A stretch of 64,000 nt of DNA from contig MU266450.1 in NCBI GenBank assembly GCA_021014945.1, positions 1-64,000 on the forward strand. The letters run 5' to 3'. Below the pieces are notes generated by a model that saw only the letters and a list, made by a program, of their open reading frames with translations, had not been told where the DNA came from and made no database searches. This DNA is from Leucogyrophana mollusca (lineage: Eukaryota; Basidiomycota; Agaricomycetes; Boletales). Within the stretch, counting starts at the first letter, position 1. Every line of letters begins with the position of its first letter. A program made the position numbers and the translations under genes. Positions 45,477 through 58,558 of this stretch are shown here, piece after piece.

Positions 45477-48400
45477 TCACAAATAATACATGGTGTCCTT
45501 CAATTTCTCCTTTGCAACCCCAGCGCGCCATAAACTCCTCGCCTCAGCCACTACCTCTTCCTCAGCTGCGCTCCCGCTTCCCGTCCCGCTTGCCACCGTC
45601 CCACCAGTGCCCGCAAACCCCAAAAACAATTTCCGAAGGTAACACCGTCCTCGCTCGCACGCAACGTCCGCATAGTACGCCGGAGACACAAGGCTCACCG
45701 CTTTCGTTGCACGTCCGAACATGTAGCTCAGTGAGTTGGTCAGAACTTGGAGGTCATCCGCCGTAAACCCGATCTCATCATACACAACATAATAGTGTGT
45801 CGGGCGTGTCGTTCCCTGCAACCCGCCATGTGCTATACGATGATCACTGATCAGCGAGGATCCGTCCAACTCCAATGCGTACATACCTTGCAAAAAGAAG
45901 TCAAAGTCATAGACAGCCGTCACACCACGATCGACGACCGTCCCTGGACGTGGGTTACCGTCATGGGCGGCGCTTGCCTCTTCGGTGGGATAGAATCGCG
46001 TGTGGTGACGCTTCCCACATACAACAATCGTGAGCTTGGGTCGGTAGGGTGTCTTTGGCGTGTCGAACTTGCGGAAGGCAGCGATAATCTCTGGGAGCTC
46101 TTCGGCACGGACGATGGGGAACTGACCCTGTGATATAGGTAAGGATCCTGAAAGACAGGCCGAAGACTGGGAAGGACTTGCCTCCGACACCCCATCACGA
46201 TAAACCAAGATTCGCTGGGGTAATTTATCACTGTTGTGTTTCTTGAAGAGATTCAACCGTTCGACCATCATTGCCTTCAGGTTGGTGATCATCTATTTCA
46301 TCGATCTGCATCAGCATCAAGCCTATAGCGTAGGCGGAGGCCACACCTCTTTCTTCGACTCTTGGATCTCCAGGCTCGCAGGATATTGCGCGTAATGGTG
46401 GTCAATACTTGCGACGACCGCCGCGACGGACGCTGGAGCCAATGCCGTTACTCGCATAGTCAACAGGTATTCCTTGAGGAAGCACTCACGAGTCCCCTTT
46501 GCACTCCCTGGCCCGGGATGGGTAACATCCATACCGACTACCATTGTCGGAACTTGTGCCAGCCACCGCCCGCTCCTCTCGTCCAGCTTATGATTCACCC
46601 CGCCCATCTTCATGTTCACCTTGAGAGCCACATTCGCAAAATACTGCATCTGTCCTCTCTCCTTCCGAATCTTTGCGGCATGCACACACACCGTCGCAAC
46701 ATCAAGGAACACGTCACATAAGTGTTTCAGGCCCTCGTATATCGCACGGTCGCCATTGGAGAGTATAACAAGGACAAGGTTCGGCTTTTGCTTGAGTCCC
46801 ATAAGAGTCGTCCTGATTGTGGCAATAGCTTCCTTGCGAAGTGGCTCTGCGGGATCCTTCCGGGGAAGTTGAGCAGCTACATATGCAGGCTCTTCGCGTC
46901 CGACCTGCATGCCGCTCTTAGAACACATGTCGCGGAACCCCGCAATGACGTTGTGCAATTCCGGGTCCTGAGGTCCGCGAAACTCGTCTCTGCCGCCGTC
47001 CTGGATGAGGAGCACGGCCCAACGCTCCAGACGACCACCGACAGCGAACTTCACATTACGCAGGTTCCACGACGCTCTATCATCGATGCTCGCGACTGTA
47101 TTTGCAGCGTACTTCAGTCCAGGTTTGGGAAGGATGCGCCCAGGGACAACAGCCATGTCAGGCCCAATGCTCACGCCAAAGGAGTTGAGAACGGTAGGGC
47201 CCGTCACACGGAATCCGAGTTCAGTGAGGCCGCTCGTAACAATTGCTTTGGCGTTAACATTTGGGGGTTTGCACGCAGCGAGGATCATCGATGCGGTGTG
47301 CTCATCTGTGAGTTTTCCGCGGAAGGGCTGATTGGGGAGGATTTCGCAAACTTCTGGTGGGAGGAAGTTCTTATTCTTTCCGCCGACATCGACCAGCGGG
47401 AGTTCTGGGTAGCGTAGGGTGATCTGGTACTCTGCGCACTTGATGTCAGGCCATGGGTTACCCAGTTAACAGGCACAAGTGACACTCACTGCGAGAAAAG
47501 TATTGTTCCACGGTGACCTGTCCCCCAAGCTCGTCACACTGGAACCTATACTGTCTGGCGTTCATGTGTGCGACGGTCTTCACGGTCTTCTTGTATCCCA
47601 GGTGACTGGTTTTTACTCTCACACCCTTTGCGAATACACTCATCCGCGCCCCAAAGCTCGAATCGCGGAAAGTCATCATTGCGTTTGCGAGGTTCCCGGG
47701 AGAGTAGAAAGCAGTGGTGCAGACGTTCACGTTCACCATGAGCTGACGGTGTGCAGGTCGGACGGATGAGTAAAACCCCTTCCACGCCTCAAGTCCTCCT
47801 CCTAGCGACATAGGAGGAGCAGCTGAGCGGAAGAAATATCTATTCCTCCCGACCTGCACACCGCTCCTCAGAGGATGGGCAGCGAGGATAACGTTGAGCG
47901 CCGATATGACCGGGAGAATGTCATAGTTTCTGTACTGTGGCTGGCCCTCGAGGTAGCTGGAACAAAAGACGTCAGCGAACTGCATGAAGTGCGGGTCCGT
48001 GTGGGGACAAACCTGAGAAGATTCTGTGTCTCAATATCTTGCGTGAATGTAATCGTAAGGGTGTATTCTCGGCCACCTTCCGCAGGTGGGCCGGCCTCGT
48101 CCTCATCGAAGTAGGCCACCTTGATCTGGAGCGGCTGACGCAGTCGCTCGGACGCAATCAGCTTCGCGCTGCTGTCATGGGCCACGGTGCCCCGCATACC
48201 CGCCTCGTTCCATGCACTCGTCTGTTCGGCCAGCTGAAATATACGCTGCTTCACCCTGCGTGTGGCTGTCCCAGCTGCTGGTGCAATAGCGACGTCATAC
48301 TCAAACAGCGGGCCCTTGGGTACACGGACAGGGAAGAAGTTTGCGCGAAGCTTTATTGCTGTACCAGCCGTGCCAAAACCAGGCCGTAGTGGCATGTCAT

Positions 48401-48823
48401 CGCCCGCAACCGCAAGGGATTTCAGAGACGCCACCAAAGCCTTGTCCGAGTCGTCTGCAATACGCGCATCGACGTTAGAGGGTGCGTTTGGCGGGGCGTA
48501 TACGCTGGAACATGAGTGTCGTCAACCGAGATACTACAAAGCTGGACGAAGAACACAGACCCTGGCTGTTCTCGTGGGCCGCTGCCAAATCCACCTCTTC
48601 CACCTCCGCGATCACCTCCGCGAAATCCACCTCGACCACGAAAATCGACAGGGCTTCCGCGCCCACTCGCAGACGGACTTCCCCCGTCACCCCTGCCTCG
48701 GCCTCTGTCACCATACCCGCCCCTGCCTCTGTCACCACCGTACCCACCACCTCGGCCTCTGTCACCACCATACCCGCCTCTTCCTCTTTCACCACCTCTG
48801 CCTCGGTCTCCTCTGAAGCTCAT
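45477..48823 (-). CDS. Argonaute (QDE-2-like) small-RNA effector
   Basis: Core RNA-silencing nuclease, roughly 950 residues in about nine exons. The N-terminus is an RGG/RG-rich region (MSFRGDRGRGGERGRGGYGG onward), usual in fungal Argonautes and a target of Arg methylation in relatives. The N domain follows (RPGFGTAGTAIKLRANFFPV), then linker 1 (LEAWKGFYSSVRPA), PAZ, MID (ERWAVLLIQDGG) and PIWI. PIWI slicer residues appear intact: Asp in VVGMDVTHPGPGS, Glu in the EIQESKKE region, Asp in RILVYRDGVSEGQF and His in RPTHYYVVYDEIG. The C-terminus is MYYL, close to the usual hydrophobic tail. A Gly/Ser/Ala-rich stretch (GTGGTVASGTGSGSAAEEEV) interrupts the last PIWI segment. The start at 48823 gives the whole RGG region. 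Confidence 0.94.
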
Positions 48824-49185
48824 GAAGGTCGTCTGAAACTAGCCTGTATATAACAAGATCTGGCGCCGTGGCTCAGTGGTAGTAGAAGTATTGAGAGCGC
48901 AAGAGGAGCCCTAGTCTTTCGAGCGAGAGATACGCAGCTTTAAATTGTTACCACTGGGGAACAATGAAGTGCTCGACAAGCTGTAGGTTGGCTGGATGGC
49001 TTTACTGTACACGCTGAAATAGCGTGGTAGCTGTGCGAGCGGCTGCGCACAAGCGCGTGAGTCACAGTTAGTCCTAAGCCGGAACGCGGTAGCCGACTAG
49101 GGGTGTCGATATCTTCAAGCTTTATCAAGAGTTGCCAACAACCGGAACAAGGCAGCCCAGCGAAAGAACAATACACCAAGTTGTA
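48824..49185. other. Upstream region of Argonaute
   Basis: Lies between the Argonaute start and the stop of the membrane-protein gene to its right. It contains the tRNA-like element at 48861-48935. Nothing else was recognised. Confidence 0.35.
48861..48935 (+). repeat. tRNA-like (SINE-like) element, copy 2, in the Argonaute promoter
   Basis: Begins TGGCGCCGTGGCTCAGTGGT, with a good Pol III A box. About 52 nt later TCGAGCGAGAGATAC takes the B-box position. It does not fold as a tRNA: no matching acceptor stem and no standard T loop. It shares the A box and the TCGAG...GAGATAC block with the minus-strand element at 33610-33682. It starts only 38 bp upstream of the Argonaute start codon, in the opposite orientation. 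Confidence 0.45.
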
Positions 49186-50739
49186 CTAGTAAGATCTACT
49201 GACATCGTAAGAATGTACCCTAGACAAGTCCAGCGGTGGTGGTCTTTGCCCATCGTCATTAGAAGGGGTTCGCATTCTTGGACCTGACGGTCTGCGTTTA
49301 CGTGGATGAAGGAGTGGATCGTACGAGGTGGAAGCGGGAGGCAACTCGGATGCAGGAAGCGTGACTCTTTTCGATGGAAATTCGAATGCACTAGGCGGGG
49401 GAGGCTTTCGCTTTACTCTGGTTGGCTCCTTCAATGCATTTTGTTTCGGCCACTCTCCCAGTGGTGGGGGAGAGGGCGGTGATGGAGGGGCCAGTTGGAA
49501 GGGAATGGATGATTGCACTTGATTGGGGTAGAAAAACGATACCGACGTACGCGGCCCCGCATCTGGAGAACGCGATAACGGAGAGCGTTGCGGCTGAGTG
49601 TGAATGAGTGCCGGAGCGGGGAGCGTGAGAGACAGTGCAGGTTTCGCTTCAGGGACCGAAGATGGGACATCGTAGTCCAACTGTTCAGCAGCTGGGAACG
49701 GGGGGTTGAAGTGCTCAATTTCGTAATCAGAGCTGAGGCCAGCTCGATGAGTGTACATCGCCTTCACAGTTTCGGAAGGACGACGGGGTTGAGGAGCAAA
49801 TATTTCGGGGGGCGGTCGCTTCTTGAAACGAGGTAGTACGGGGGAATTGGGAGCGCTGGGCAAACACTGTCGGGCTGTAGCCCGATTCAATTCACCTATG
49901 TCGGCCTGCCATACAGCGGGATTCTCCCTCTGGCACGAGGCGGCCGTTAAGATCAAAAGAAGAAGATACAACAGCACTATCGGTCGGTGATCAGGGTTGG
50001 CACACAAAAGCATGCCAGCTGAGAGGACATACTTATAACTGTGCAGATCCAGGAGAAAGCAAGTAGCACACGGGTAGATGTACAGGAATCGACAGTGACG
50101 TTTAGTGCTGTGGAATACAACAGATCAGTTTACGAAGGGTCACCTCAGGGTACGAATTACCTCCGCTATCACAAAACATATTGGAAGTGATCGCCGTTAC
50201 TGCCGCAGCGCCAGCTATTCTCTCGATGAGAAAATATTCAGATGGACTAAAGGCTTCAAGTTGCGACGCACCGAGCTCAAGGGCCCAAAACAGTACAAGC
50301 CATGCGCACTCAAACCATACACGACCAGTGAACGGGTTGGTACAAATTAAGTCAGCGAAGATTCTACAGAAGATGTTGGCATGAGCAGTGTTTGCGTAGA
50401 GTGCAGACGCGACGTACACCGGGAAGATAAAGACGAGGAACACGGCGCCGACAAAAATCAAATAGACGTCGACTTGCACTAAAAACGATTATTAACATCC
50501 AGTTGAAGGGAATAGAAACTGCAAGGGTCCACATACGTGCTTGTCCAGCGGACTGAGCAAGGCTATAGTTCCAGACCGCGACGCTGCATACAATCGCATT
50601 ACAGATAACAAAAAAGCCTGTTCAAAGTTGATCCAGAGAGGATGATATGCGAAAAGTCAGTCTAAACCAAATGAGGGTCACAAGGTTGGGCCACCATACC
50701 GAAAGCAACATAGCGAGCGAAGAACAAAGTCACTTTCAT
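49186..50739 (-). CDS. Four-helix membrane protein with Pro-rich tail (family A, member 2)
   Basis: Function unknown. The likely start is MKVTLFFARYVAF at 50739, followed by exons encoding GFFVICNAIVCSVAVWNYSL, VQVDVYLIFVGAVFLVFIFP then VYVASALYANTA, and FADLICTNPFTGRVWFECAW then LVLFWALELGASQLEAFSPS. A final helix (PIVLLYLLLLILTAASCQ) leads into about 250 Pro/Ser/Arg-rich residues with many PPP and Lys/Arg-Lys/Arg runs, ending DLSRVHSYDVSRSY. The order of helices and the FECxW...LxLG motif match the gene at 42523-43931. The tail is unlike that of its paralogue except in composition. Inner splice sites are approximate, and the 5' end could extend to 50874 in an alternative frame. Confidence 0.62.
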
Positions 50740-51366
50740 TCTGACAACATGCGCATGGATGGGCAGACGAAGCGAGTGTGAGATAACCGCTCGGCGGCTC
50801 GTGGTGAGACGAGGAACGAAAGCGCTAACAAAGATCCAGCTTTGTGTGTAAGAAAGGCTGTCCTTGTGGTGCACAATCGTATCAAGCCAGTGGGAAGACC
50901 CAAATACGTTTCAAACTCCGCGATGGGCGCTGACCACTATCAACTGGGACAACTGGGCAGTCGGAGGTGCTATGTGCTGTTGGCCAGGGGAAGCAAGGGT
51001 GAAACGTCGCAAGGCCGCTCAATACACAATCGACGTTAAACAAGGCTCTGCGGCATGCTTGGATTCAGGTATGCAAGAGACAGATTGGGTACGATACAAA
51101 TAGAATAGTGAATGTTGATGTAAGTATGGATCAATAAGATAAAAGGGGAAGCTGAAGTACTGGCAGTTACACGTTTCAATCATGATGTCGTCCGTCAGAT
51201 AATGATAGCACCAGTGCAGCGAAGGAGATGAGTTTAGTAACGCTCCGCTGATACCGATGTGCCAGTGAGTTCTGGCACCCAATCAGCCCAACGCTGTGCG
51301 GCGATGGAGTGGGTGTGTGAGCCCAGGAGGGCGAGAGTGATTAATATCTTTAAGGATCAACCTCGA
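50740..51366. other. Intergenic region
   Basis: No gene was recognised on either strand. It contains the promoter of the membrane-protein gene to its left and the 3' end of the HEAT-repeat gene. Confidence 0.35.
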
Positions 51367-54300
51367 TCACGTCATTGAATCGGTCGAGTCCTCGGGCCGG
51401 CGTACGATGGGCGGTGGGCGAGAGAATGTCAAGGAATTATCCGAGGGTCTTGGAACAGGGTTCCTTGCACGGCCTTCTGGGCGAGCAGCTACAAAAGACC
51501 GCACCTCAAGGGATTCATCCTGCAAGAGGTGTCCCACCAAATCGTGGACCTGCTGTGGTATCGACCCTGAACTGTTAAGGAAAAACTCTGCAGAGATAAT
51601 GAACGTCAGAAGCTGTGGCGGGGACAAGTAGTCACACTCACCATGGATAACACCTGCAAAACGGGCCACGCCAATACGAACGCCAACAATAGTGTCATCG
51701 GCCAGGCGCCTCAAGGCCTCCCAGAATTCGACGTCATCTACAACAGTCACTGGGTGTTCTTGTTCCGAGGCAGACACAAGGGCTTGCTGGCACGCCACAA
51801 ACCTAATAGCATCACGTTAGAATCCGGCACACACAAAGCATGCATCAGCGCCTACGTCATTCGCTTGCGGTATGATGGAGAGCTGGCTAGAGCGAGGATA
51901 TCGGTCCGGAGTCTGTCAAGCACACTCGCCCAAAGTTGACGGGATTTCCACATCCGGGACATCTGGTGAAACTCAGGCATTCAGGCAACGGATGCCGCGA
52001 GGAAAACAGGGGTCTACATACCACTGACATGGCACCTTCTCGCACAGCGCCAACTTCGTCTTCTAAGCCTCGTTTTAAGAGACCATAAATATATCCGGGT
52101 TTTGAAGGGCCACCAGCCAAGTCGGCAAGTATCTTGATGACAGCTTCTCGTGCCCGCCAGCTGCGCAACCACCCCTCTTCCCAAATCTTGAGCAATCCCT
52201 GTAGAATCTCGTCTCTCCCCTTACCGTCACCCAAGGCTTCAACGAACAAGGGAACAGATTCGATCGCTTTTAACCTGATATCGGTATCTTCCTCGCACCG
52301 CATCGCATCCCACCAAACAGCGACCAGATCTCTCTGGGCGTTCTCTGGCCCGATTATCTTTGCCAGATCTCCTAAACTAGCAGCAAGTGTACGCCTTATC
52401 TTCATAGAGCGATTCTGAGCTAAAGTGAGGTACAAGGCACGAAGTTCGCCCCATCGTGAACGGCCAAGTGTGAGAGCCACAGCAGGATAGTTGAAAGCAC
52501 ACGCCAACGGACGTGCGGGGTCGTCGTAGAATGGGTCCAGCGCGGAGTTAGCTATGGATCGGCACCCCGTCAACTTGACATTTAGCCTTCAAATTAACTT
52601 GGTCTAGCCATACCTGAAAGCTGATGCGGAGGTCTTCTAGACGGCTGTAGCGACCGTTGCCCCCGAGCGCGACGATCTTCTTCCCTTCCCAGGAAGAGTC
52701 GGAGAAGTTCTCCTGGTGGTCCCTCCTCGTCCAGATGGAAGGTATAGACGACCTCCCCTAATGACTCAAGCACGCCGGACCGGACTGAACCAGACTCGTC
52801 TAGGGATAGCGGCATGATAGTGGACAGTGCCACCGAGCGTCGTAGTGGGGGCGGTAAACGAGTTAAAATAGCAGGAAGCGCAAAAAGGGAAGAGTGCCGG
52901 ACATGCCATACCGGATCTGCTCGTAGGGACTCGAATAAAGGGAGCTGATGTACAAAAGGGGTGAGCTGATTTCGGAGGGCAAGTAGACGTACGCACCAAT
53001 GAACAGAGAACGATCTCTTCCGGTACAACTTTGGCCAGAGCCCCAAGGGCGAAGGATGCTTCTCTCCTTACCCAGTAGACAGGGTCTCTCCCAACTCGCT
53101 CAACTTCTTTCACAAAAGCAACTTTTGTCTCGGTACGCAACGACCCTGTGCAGATCCAACATAGTCAAAACCGGGCAAAATACACGATACAATTTCCCAT
53201 CCGTTAAGGGTGAAAAAGACGTACCCCCGGCGGCAACAGCAGCTATTAAGCTCATGCTTGATAGTCGTCCTACAGCAGCTTGCTCGCTGGGATCCACCTC
53301 GTACTCTTCTCCTGCTGGAGGGGTGTCTCCTCCACCAGGAGAAAGCCCTGATTGAGTGGGGGAAGAACCATCTGCTTCCATATGGCGAGAAATGGTGGTC
53401 ACGGGTGATGTATCGACAGGCTGGAATTGATTACCGCGCTGGGGAGGAGGTACACCGGGAGGAGGGCTTGGCAATGTCGAAGGTGATGGAACTGATGTCA
53501 AGGGGGATTCCGACACGGGAGGTGCTGCGAAAGAGGTCAATTCCGGAAAATACGGATTAACCACGGCTTCTCTCGGTGGCTCGGCGTCCATAACGTTTGT
53601 TGCGACATGGCGGTCAACCACCATCTCACTAGGGGTTCCGGCATCGTACCATACCTCGTTGGTGTCATCGCTCTCCGCACCTGAGTCCAACCGCCCCATT
53701 CCGATGACAAGCTGGTAAATGATTTCTTCCTCGAACAATCTTCTCTCTTGCTGACCAAATAACCCGCATTGCAAGTCGGTTGTAGACTCCGTGTCACGGT
53801 GAGATTCACGTTCTGTTTTGTGAGGCTGTTCCAACAGATCGTCTGCCATCCGCATCTTCCCCAAGATCTCGACGACGGCAAGTCTGGTGGGACCGCTGAC
53901 CATACCATTGGGGCTGAGCAGCAGTGTCCCTAGTATAGGTGTGAAGGCCTGGACAGAGATCAGGGTGATCTCGTCCGACTGCTGTTGCAGACTATAGTCA
54001 CCAGGTTCTCCAGATTCCTCCACCACATGGCAGCGCTGTTCCGTGGAGCGTTCGCATAAGATGCCCATCGACGTGGTCAAGTGGGAGAAGACCAACCGTA
54101 AGGAACCACCAGATGATAGCAACTAGTTCGGAAGCAAGAGCTTCTTTGACCGCTTCATCTGAACATCTAGTCAAACTCTCGCTGAATGGTGCAGGCACTC
54201 GCGCCACTCTTACCTTCGTCCATCGCAAGACTAGGTAGAAGCGGGAGGACATACTCGACCGCTTCCAGAGGAGTTACCTGGGCGAGAAATGTCGGGAGTG

Positions 54301-54869
54301 CATGTGAAATATATATCCTGAGGGCAAAAGGTTCAGCGACACCTGAAAATCAATCTACTGCCACTGTACCTATGATGGGCAGATCTACTACGAGAAAAAA
54401 GGTATATCTTCTCGAGGGTGCTTAAACCTTCATCATCGAGAGTAAAATCTAGTGCGAAATCGGGCGAAGAAAGGACGTCAAGCGGAGGTATTGTCTCCAA
54501 TTCATCCGATTGCGGAGGGAACCGAGGATTACTGGGTGGCGGTGACGGTGGCCTGACATTGACTGTAAGCTCTGGCGCTGGTTCAGAGGAGGCCGCAGGT
54601 GGATCTTCGGCCCTTGGAGACGTCAACGGAGTGGATGGCGGAGTGTAGAAGGTAAGAGGTGGCGAGTCAAATGGATTATCTCGAGTTGAAGGCGACGCAG
54701 TGGGAGATAGAGAGAATGCACCCAAGAGTTGCGGAGGTGCCAAATTTATGTGCGACGGAGGCTCACTCGCCCTGGAGGTAGCTGGTTGCTGTAAATGGGA
54801 CTGCGGCGATGCATCCTCGGTGGCATGATTGCTGTGTTGAAAGTCAACTAGAGACACTACATTACCCAT
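51367..54869 (-). CDS. HEAT-repeat regulatory subunit of protein phosphatase 4 (PPP4R1-like)
   Basis: Large HEAT-repeat scaffold of roughly 1,000 residues in about ten exons. The N-terminus (MGNVVSLVDFQHSNHATEDA) is Pro/Ser-rich. Helical repeats begin with LSTLEKIYLFSRSRSAHHR and TPLEAVEYVLPLLPSLAMDE. A Pro/Ser-rich insertion precedes the next repeats: RDPVYWVRREASFALGALAK, ADPVWHVRHSSLFALPAILT and VRSGVLESLGEVVYTFHL. The most diagnostic block is CAFNYPAVALTLGRSRWGEL followed by NRSMKIRRTLAASLGDLAKI, which matches PPP4R1. C-terminal repeats (TIVGVRIGVARFAGVIH) precede a short disordered end (SRPPPIVRRPEDSTDSMT). PPP4R1 binds the PP4 catalytic subunit; targets here are unknown. An in-frame upstream Met at 54983 is less likely as start. 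Confidence 0.85.
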
Positions 54870-55615
54870 GATTGCATAAGATATGGCGAGCCAGAGGAAA
54901 GAAGATGCAGAAAGACAAACTTGAGCAAAGGCTGGTTTAAAGGCCTTTAAGCTGGCAACCGCGCGACGAAGTGTGGGGGACACGAGGTCGGTGGGCTGGG
55001 TAAGGAAACCAGGTAAATGGGAGATGACGCAAGGCAGGAAGGCAGCAGTGAGTCTAGTTAGTTCTGGGATGAATTCATATTACAACGGAAACGGACGCAT
55101 TACTGAGGAATAAGACTGATACCGTGAGCGATGTACTTCACGGTGAAAATTTTCAACTGAAGCAAGGGTTAATGTGGGCGCTGGGACAGGTTCCGAGGTG
55201 ACGTGCAGGCCCTGGGGTAAGGACACGATGTGGGCACGCAGAGCGGAAGCGTAGCGGCAGCTGAGGAAAATGCTAATAAAAAAAGGTAAGAAGGAATAAA
55301 ACAGACGAGTAAAGACCGGGACGGAGTCTGGGGAGTATACGCACGAAGGAGTTGTACAAAAACAGGTCGAAATAGGGTCGAAAGCCAAATTGGACGGAAA
55401 ATGGGGATGATAGAGTGGGCAAGTCCAGATTCGGCTCAGTATTCTCTGTGATGTCATCGGTTATTATTGCGCACAAGGTACATCTTTGACGTCACAAGAC
55501 GTGGTCAATTTTCCTTCTATTGACTTCTATGGACATTCCGCCCACATTTTATGTCACACGCTGCTTTGTATACCTCATTTTTCCTAAAAATTTCGTCCGA
55601 AACGCGAAATGTCCT
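54870..55615. other. Intergenic region with a possible small minus-strand gene
   Basis: Between the HEAT-repeat gene and aspartate aminotransferase. On the minus strand, a possible two-exon gene of about 100 residues (55080-55476) starts MCAIITDDITENTEPNLDLP or MTSQRILSRIWTCPLYH. It has a candidate intron ending TTTTTTATTAG near 55272, but no resolved frame gives a recognisable protein. A perfect TGACGTCA (55488-55495) sits just upstream, which is the main reason to suspect a real gene. Confidence 0.35.
55488..55495. promoter_or_regulatory. Palindromic CRE/ATF-type site
   Basis: Perfect TGACGTCA in TTTGACGTCACAAG. A near match (TGATGTCA) lies about 40 bp away. No plus-strand gene starts nearby, so if functional it would serve a minus-strand transcript starting near 55476. 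Confidence 0.4.
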
Positions 55616-57381
<1,766 letters not shown>

Positions 57382-58271
57382 GGATGATTTGCGATAAGAA
57401 GCCGAAATAATCGAGTGGGGAGGTATCTGAGCAACTACACGGTGATTTAACGGTACCAGAGCAAACGTACCTCTGATTGTCGACCAAAGCGCATGTGATT
57501 TAGGCAAGTGAATAGCCGTTTCAGAAAGAGGTCACCGAGGACATGAAGCGTTGTACTTACGTCGTTGCGAGGAGGCAACAAGCGCTGGTGGGAGATGGGA
57601 AGGGTCACAGGCTGCGCTGGAGAGACCACAGTATCTATATATGAAGTGCTGCTGAACTATCGTGCACCGATTCAGATGATGGATAGCAGATAGAAAGCTG
57701 CCGATTCGAGTCATGCGGCGACAACAGGGCTCGGTAGGCTAGCCAACTGTCATGTCCGCACCTCCCCGATGTGACCCGCTCAAGATCCACTCTCCTCCGT
57801 GCTCTCTTCCGCACCGCGAAGAAAAGAACAGACTGCGTACATAGAAACCTTGGTGGAGTTTGAGCCAGGTTGACTCCTTTATAAAAGCATCGCAAGTCCT
57901 TACGTATAGGATACCCCACGGTATGGGCAATGTCATCACCGTGGTGACGTCGAACAATACAGACAGGTCACCGAGTTGACCAAAATATATCCTGTCATTA
58001 TTATATTCGTTATGAAAACAAGGTCCTCTATTACAACGATACAAGAGCCCTGGCGGAGGGCGCAAACGTCCATTCCGCAGGTCTGGAACAATGGCGTAGT
58101 AGTAATGGTATCACGACTATGGGGTGGGAAAGAAAGGTGGCGAGGGGAAAGTGCAATGGATCATACTCCATTGGAGAATGTCTCGATAGATAATGGAATG
58201 CCGCAGAACGTGATAAGTGTGGTAGGATGGCGCCGGGATGGGGGAGGGGGAGGTGGGGAGGGCTAACACTG
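57382..58271. other. 0.9-kb intergenic region
   Basis: Between the aspartate aminotransferase start and the AN1 zinc-finger gene. Short frames only; nothing recognised. Confidence 0.35.
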
Positions 58272-58558
58272 TCATGCAGTGGCCATCTTCGATGCCACAG
58301 TCCGTTCGCTCTCCAGTTTCGCCTTGTTCCGTTCAAAAGCTTGCTGCCGACAGTCTTCCAAGTTATTGCAGCTGTGATGTTCGGGCAGGCGGTGCTGCGC
58401 AGATCATAATGAATGAGATGTAGTCAAGACATGGACGGTGAAAAACTCACAGCTCCGCAGAATTCAGCTCGACAATGGGGACATTGGCCGACTATACGAA
58501 GAACAGCAGAGTTGCAGGGAGTCTCGCTCTGAAGCTGGCAACGTTTCTTGGCGGCCAT
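58272..58558 (-). CDS. AN1-type zinc-finger protein (76 residues)
   Basis: Assembled by hand from two exons (58558-58451 and 58394-58272), which fit exactly 36 plus 40 codons. The protein reads MAAKKRCQLQSETPCNSAVL, then RIVGQCPHCRAEFCGAHRLP, EHHSCNNLEDCRQQAFERNK and AKLESERTVASKMATA. The AN1 ligand pattern is complete in its second half: Cys26-x2-Cys29-x4-Cys34-x2-His37-x5-His43-x-Cys45, with Cys7 and Cys15 in front. The LEDC...ERN...LxSERT tail is characteristic of a short fungal AN1 family. AN1 fingers are linked to proteasome, ubiquitin and stress functions in relatives; the role here is unknown. Confidence 0.88.

Noticed and set aside
48861..48935. Functional tRNA gene upstream of Argonaute
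   Set aside because: The A box is good, but acceptor stem pairing and a standard T arm are missing; treated as a SINE-like element instead.
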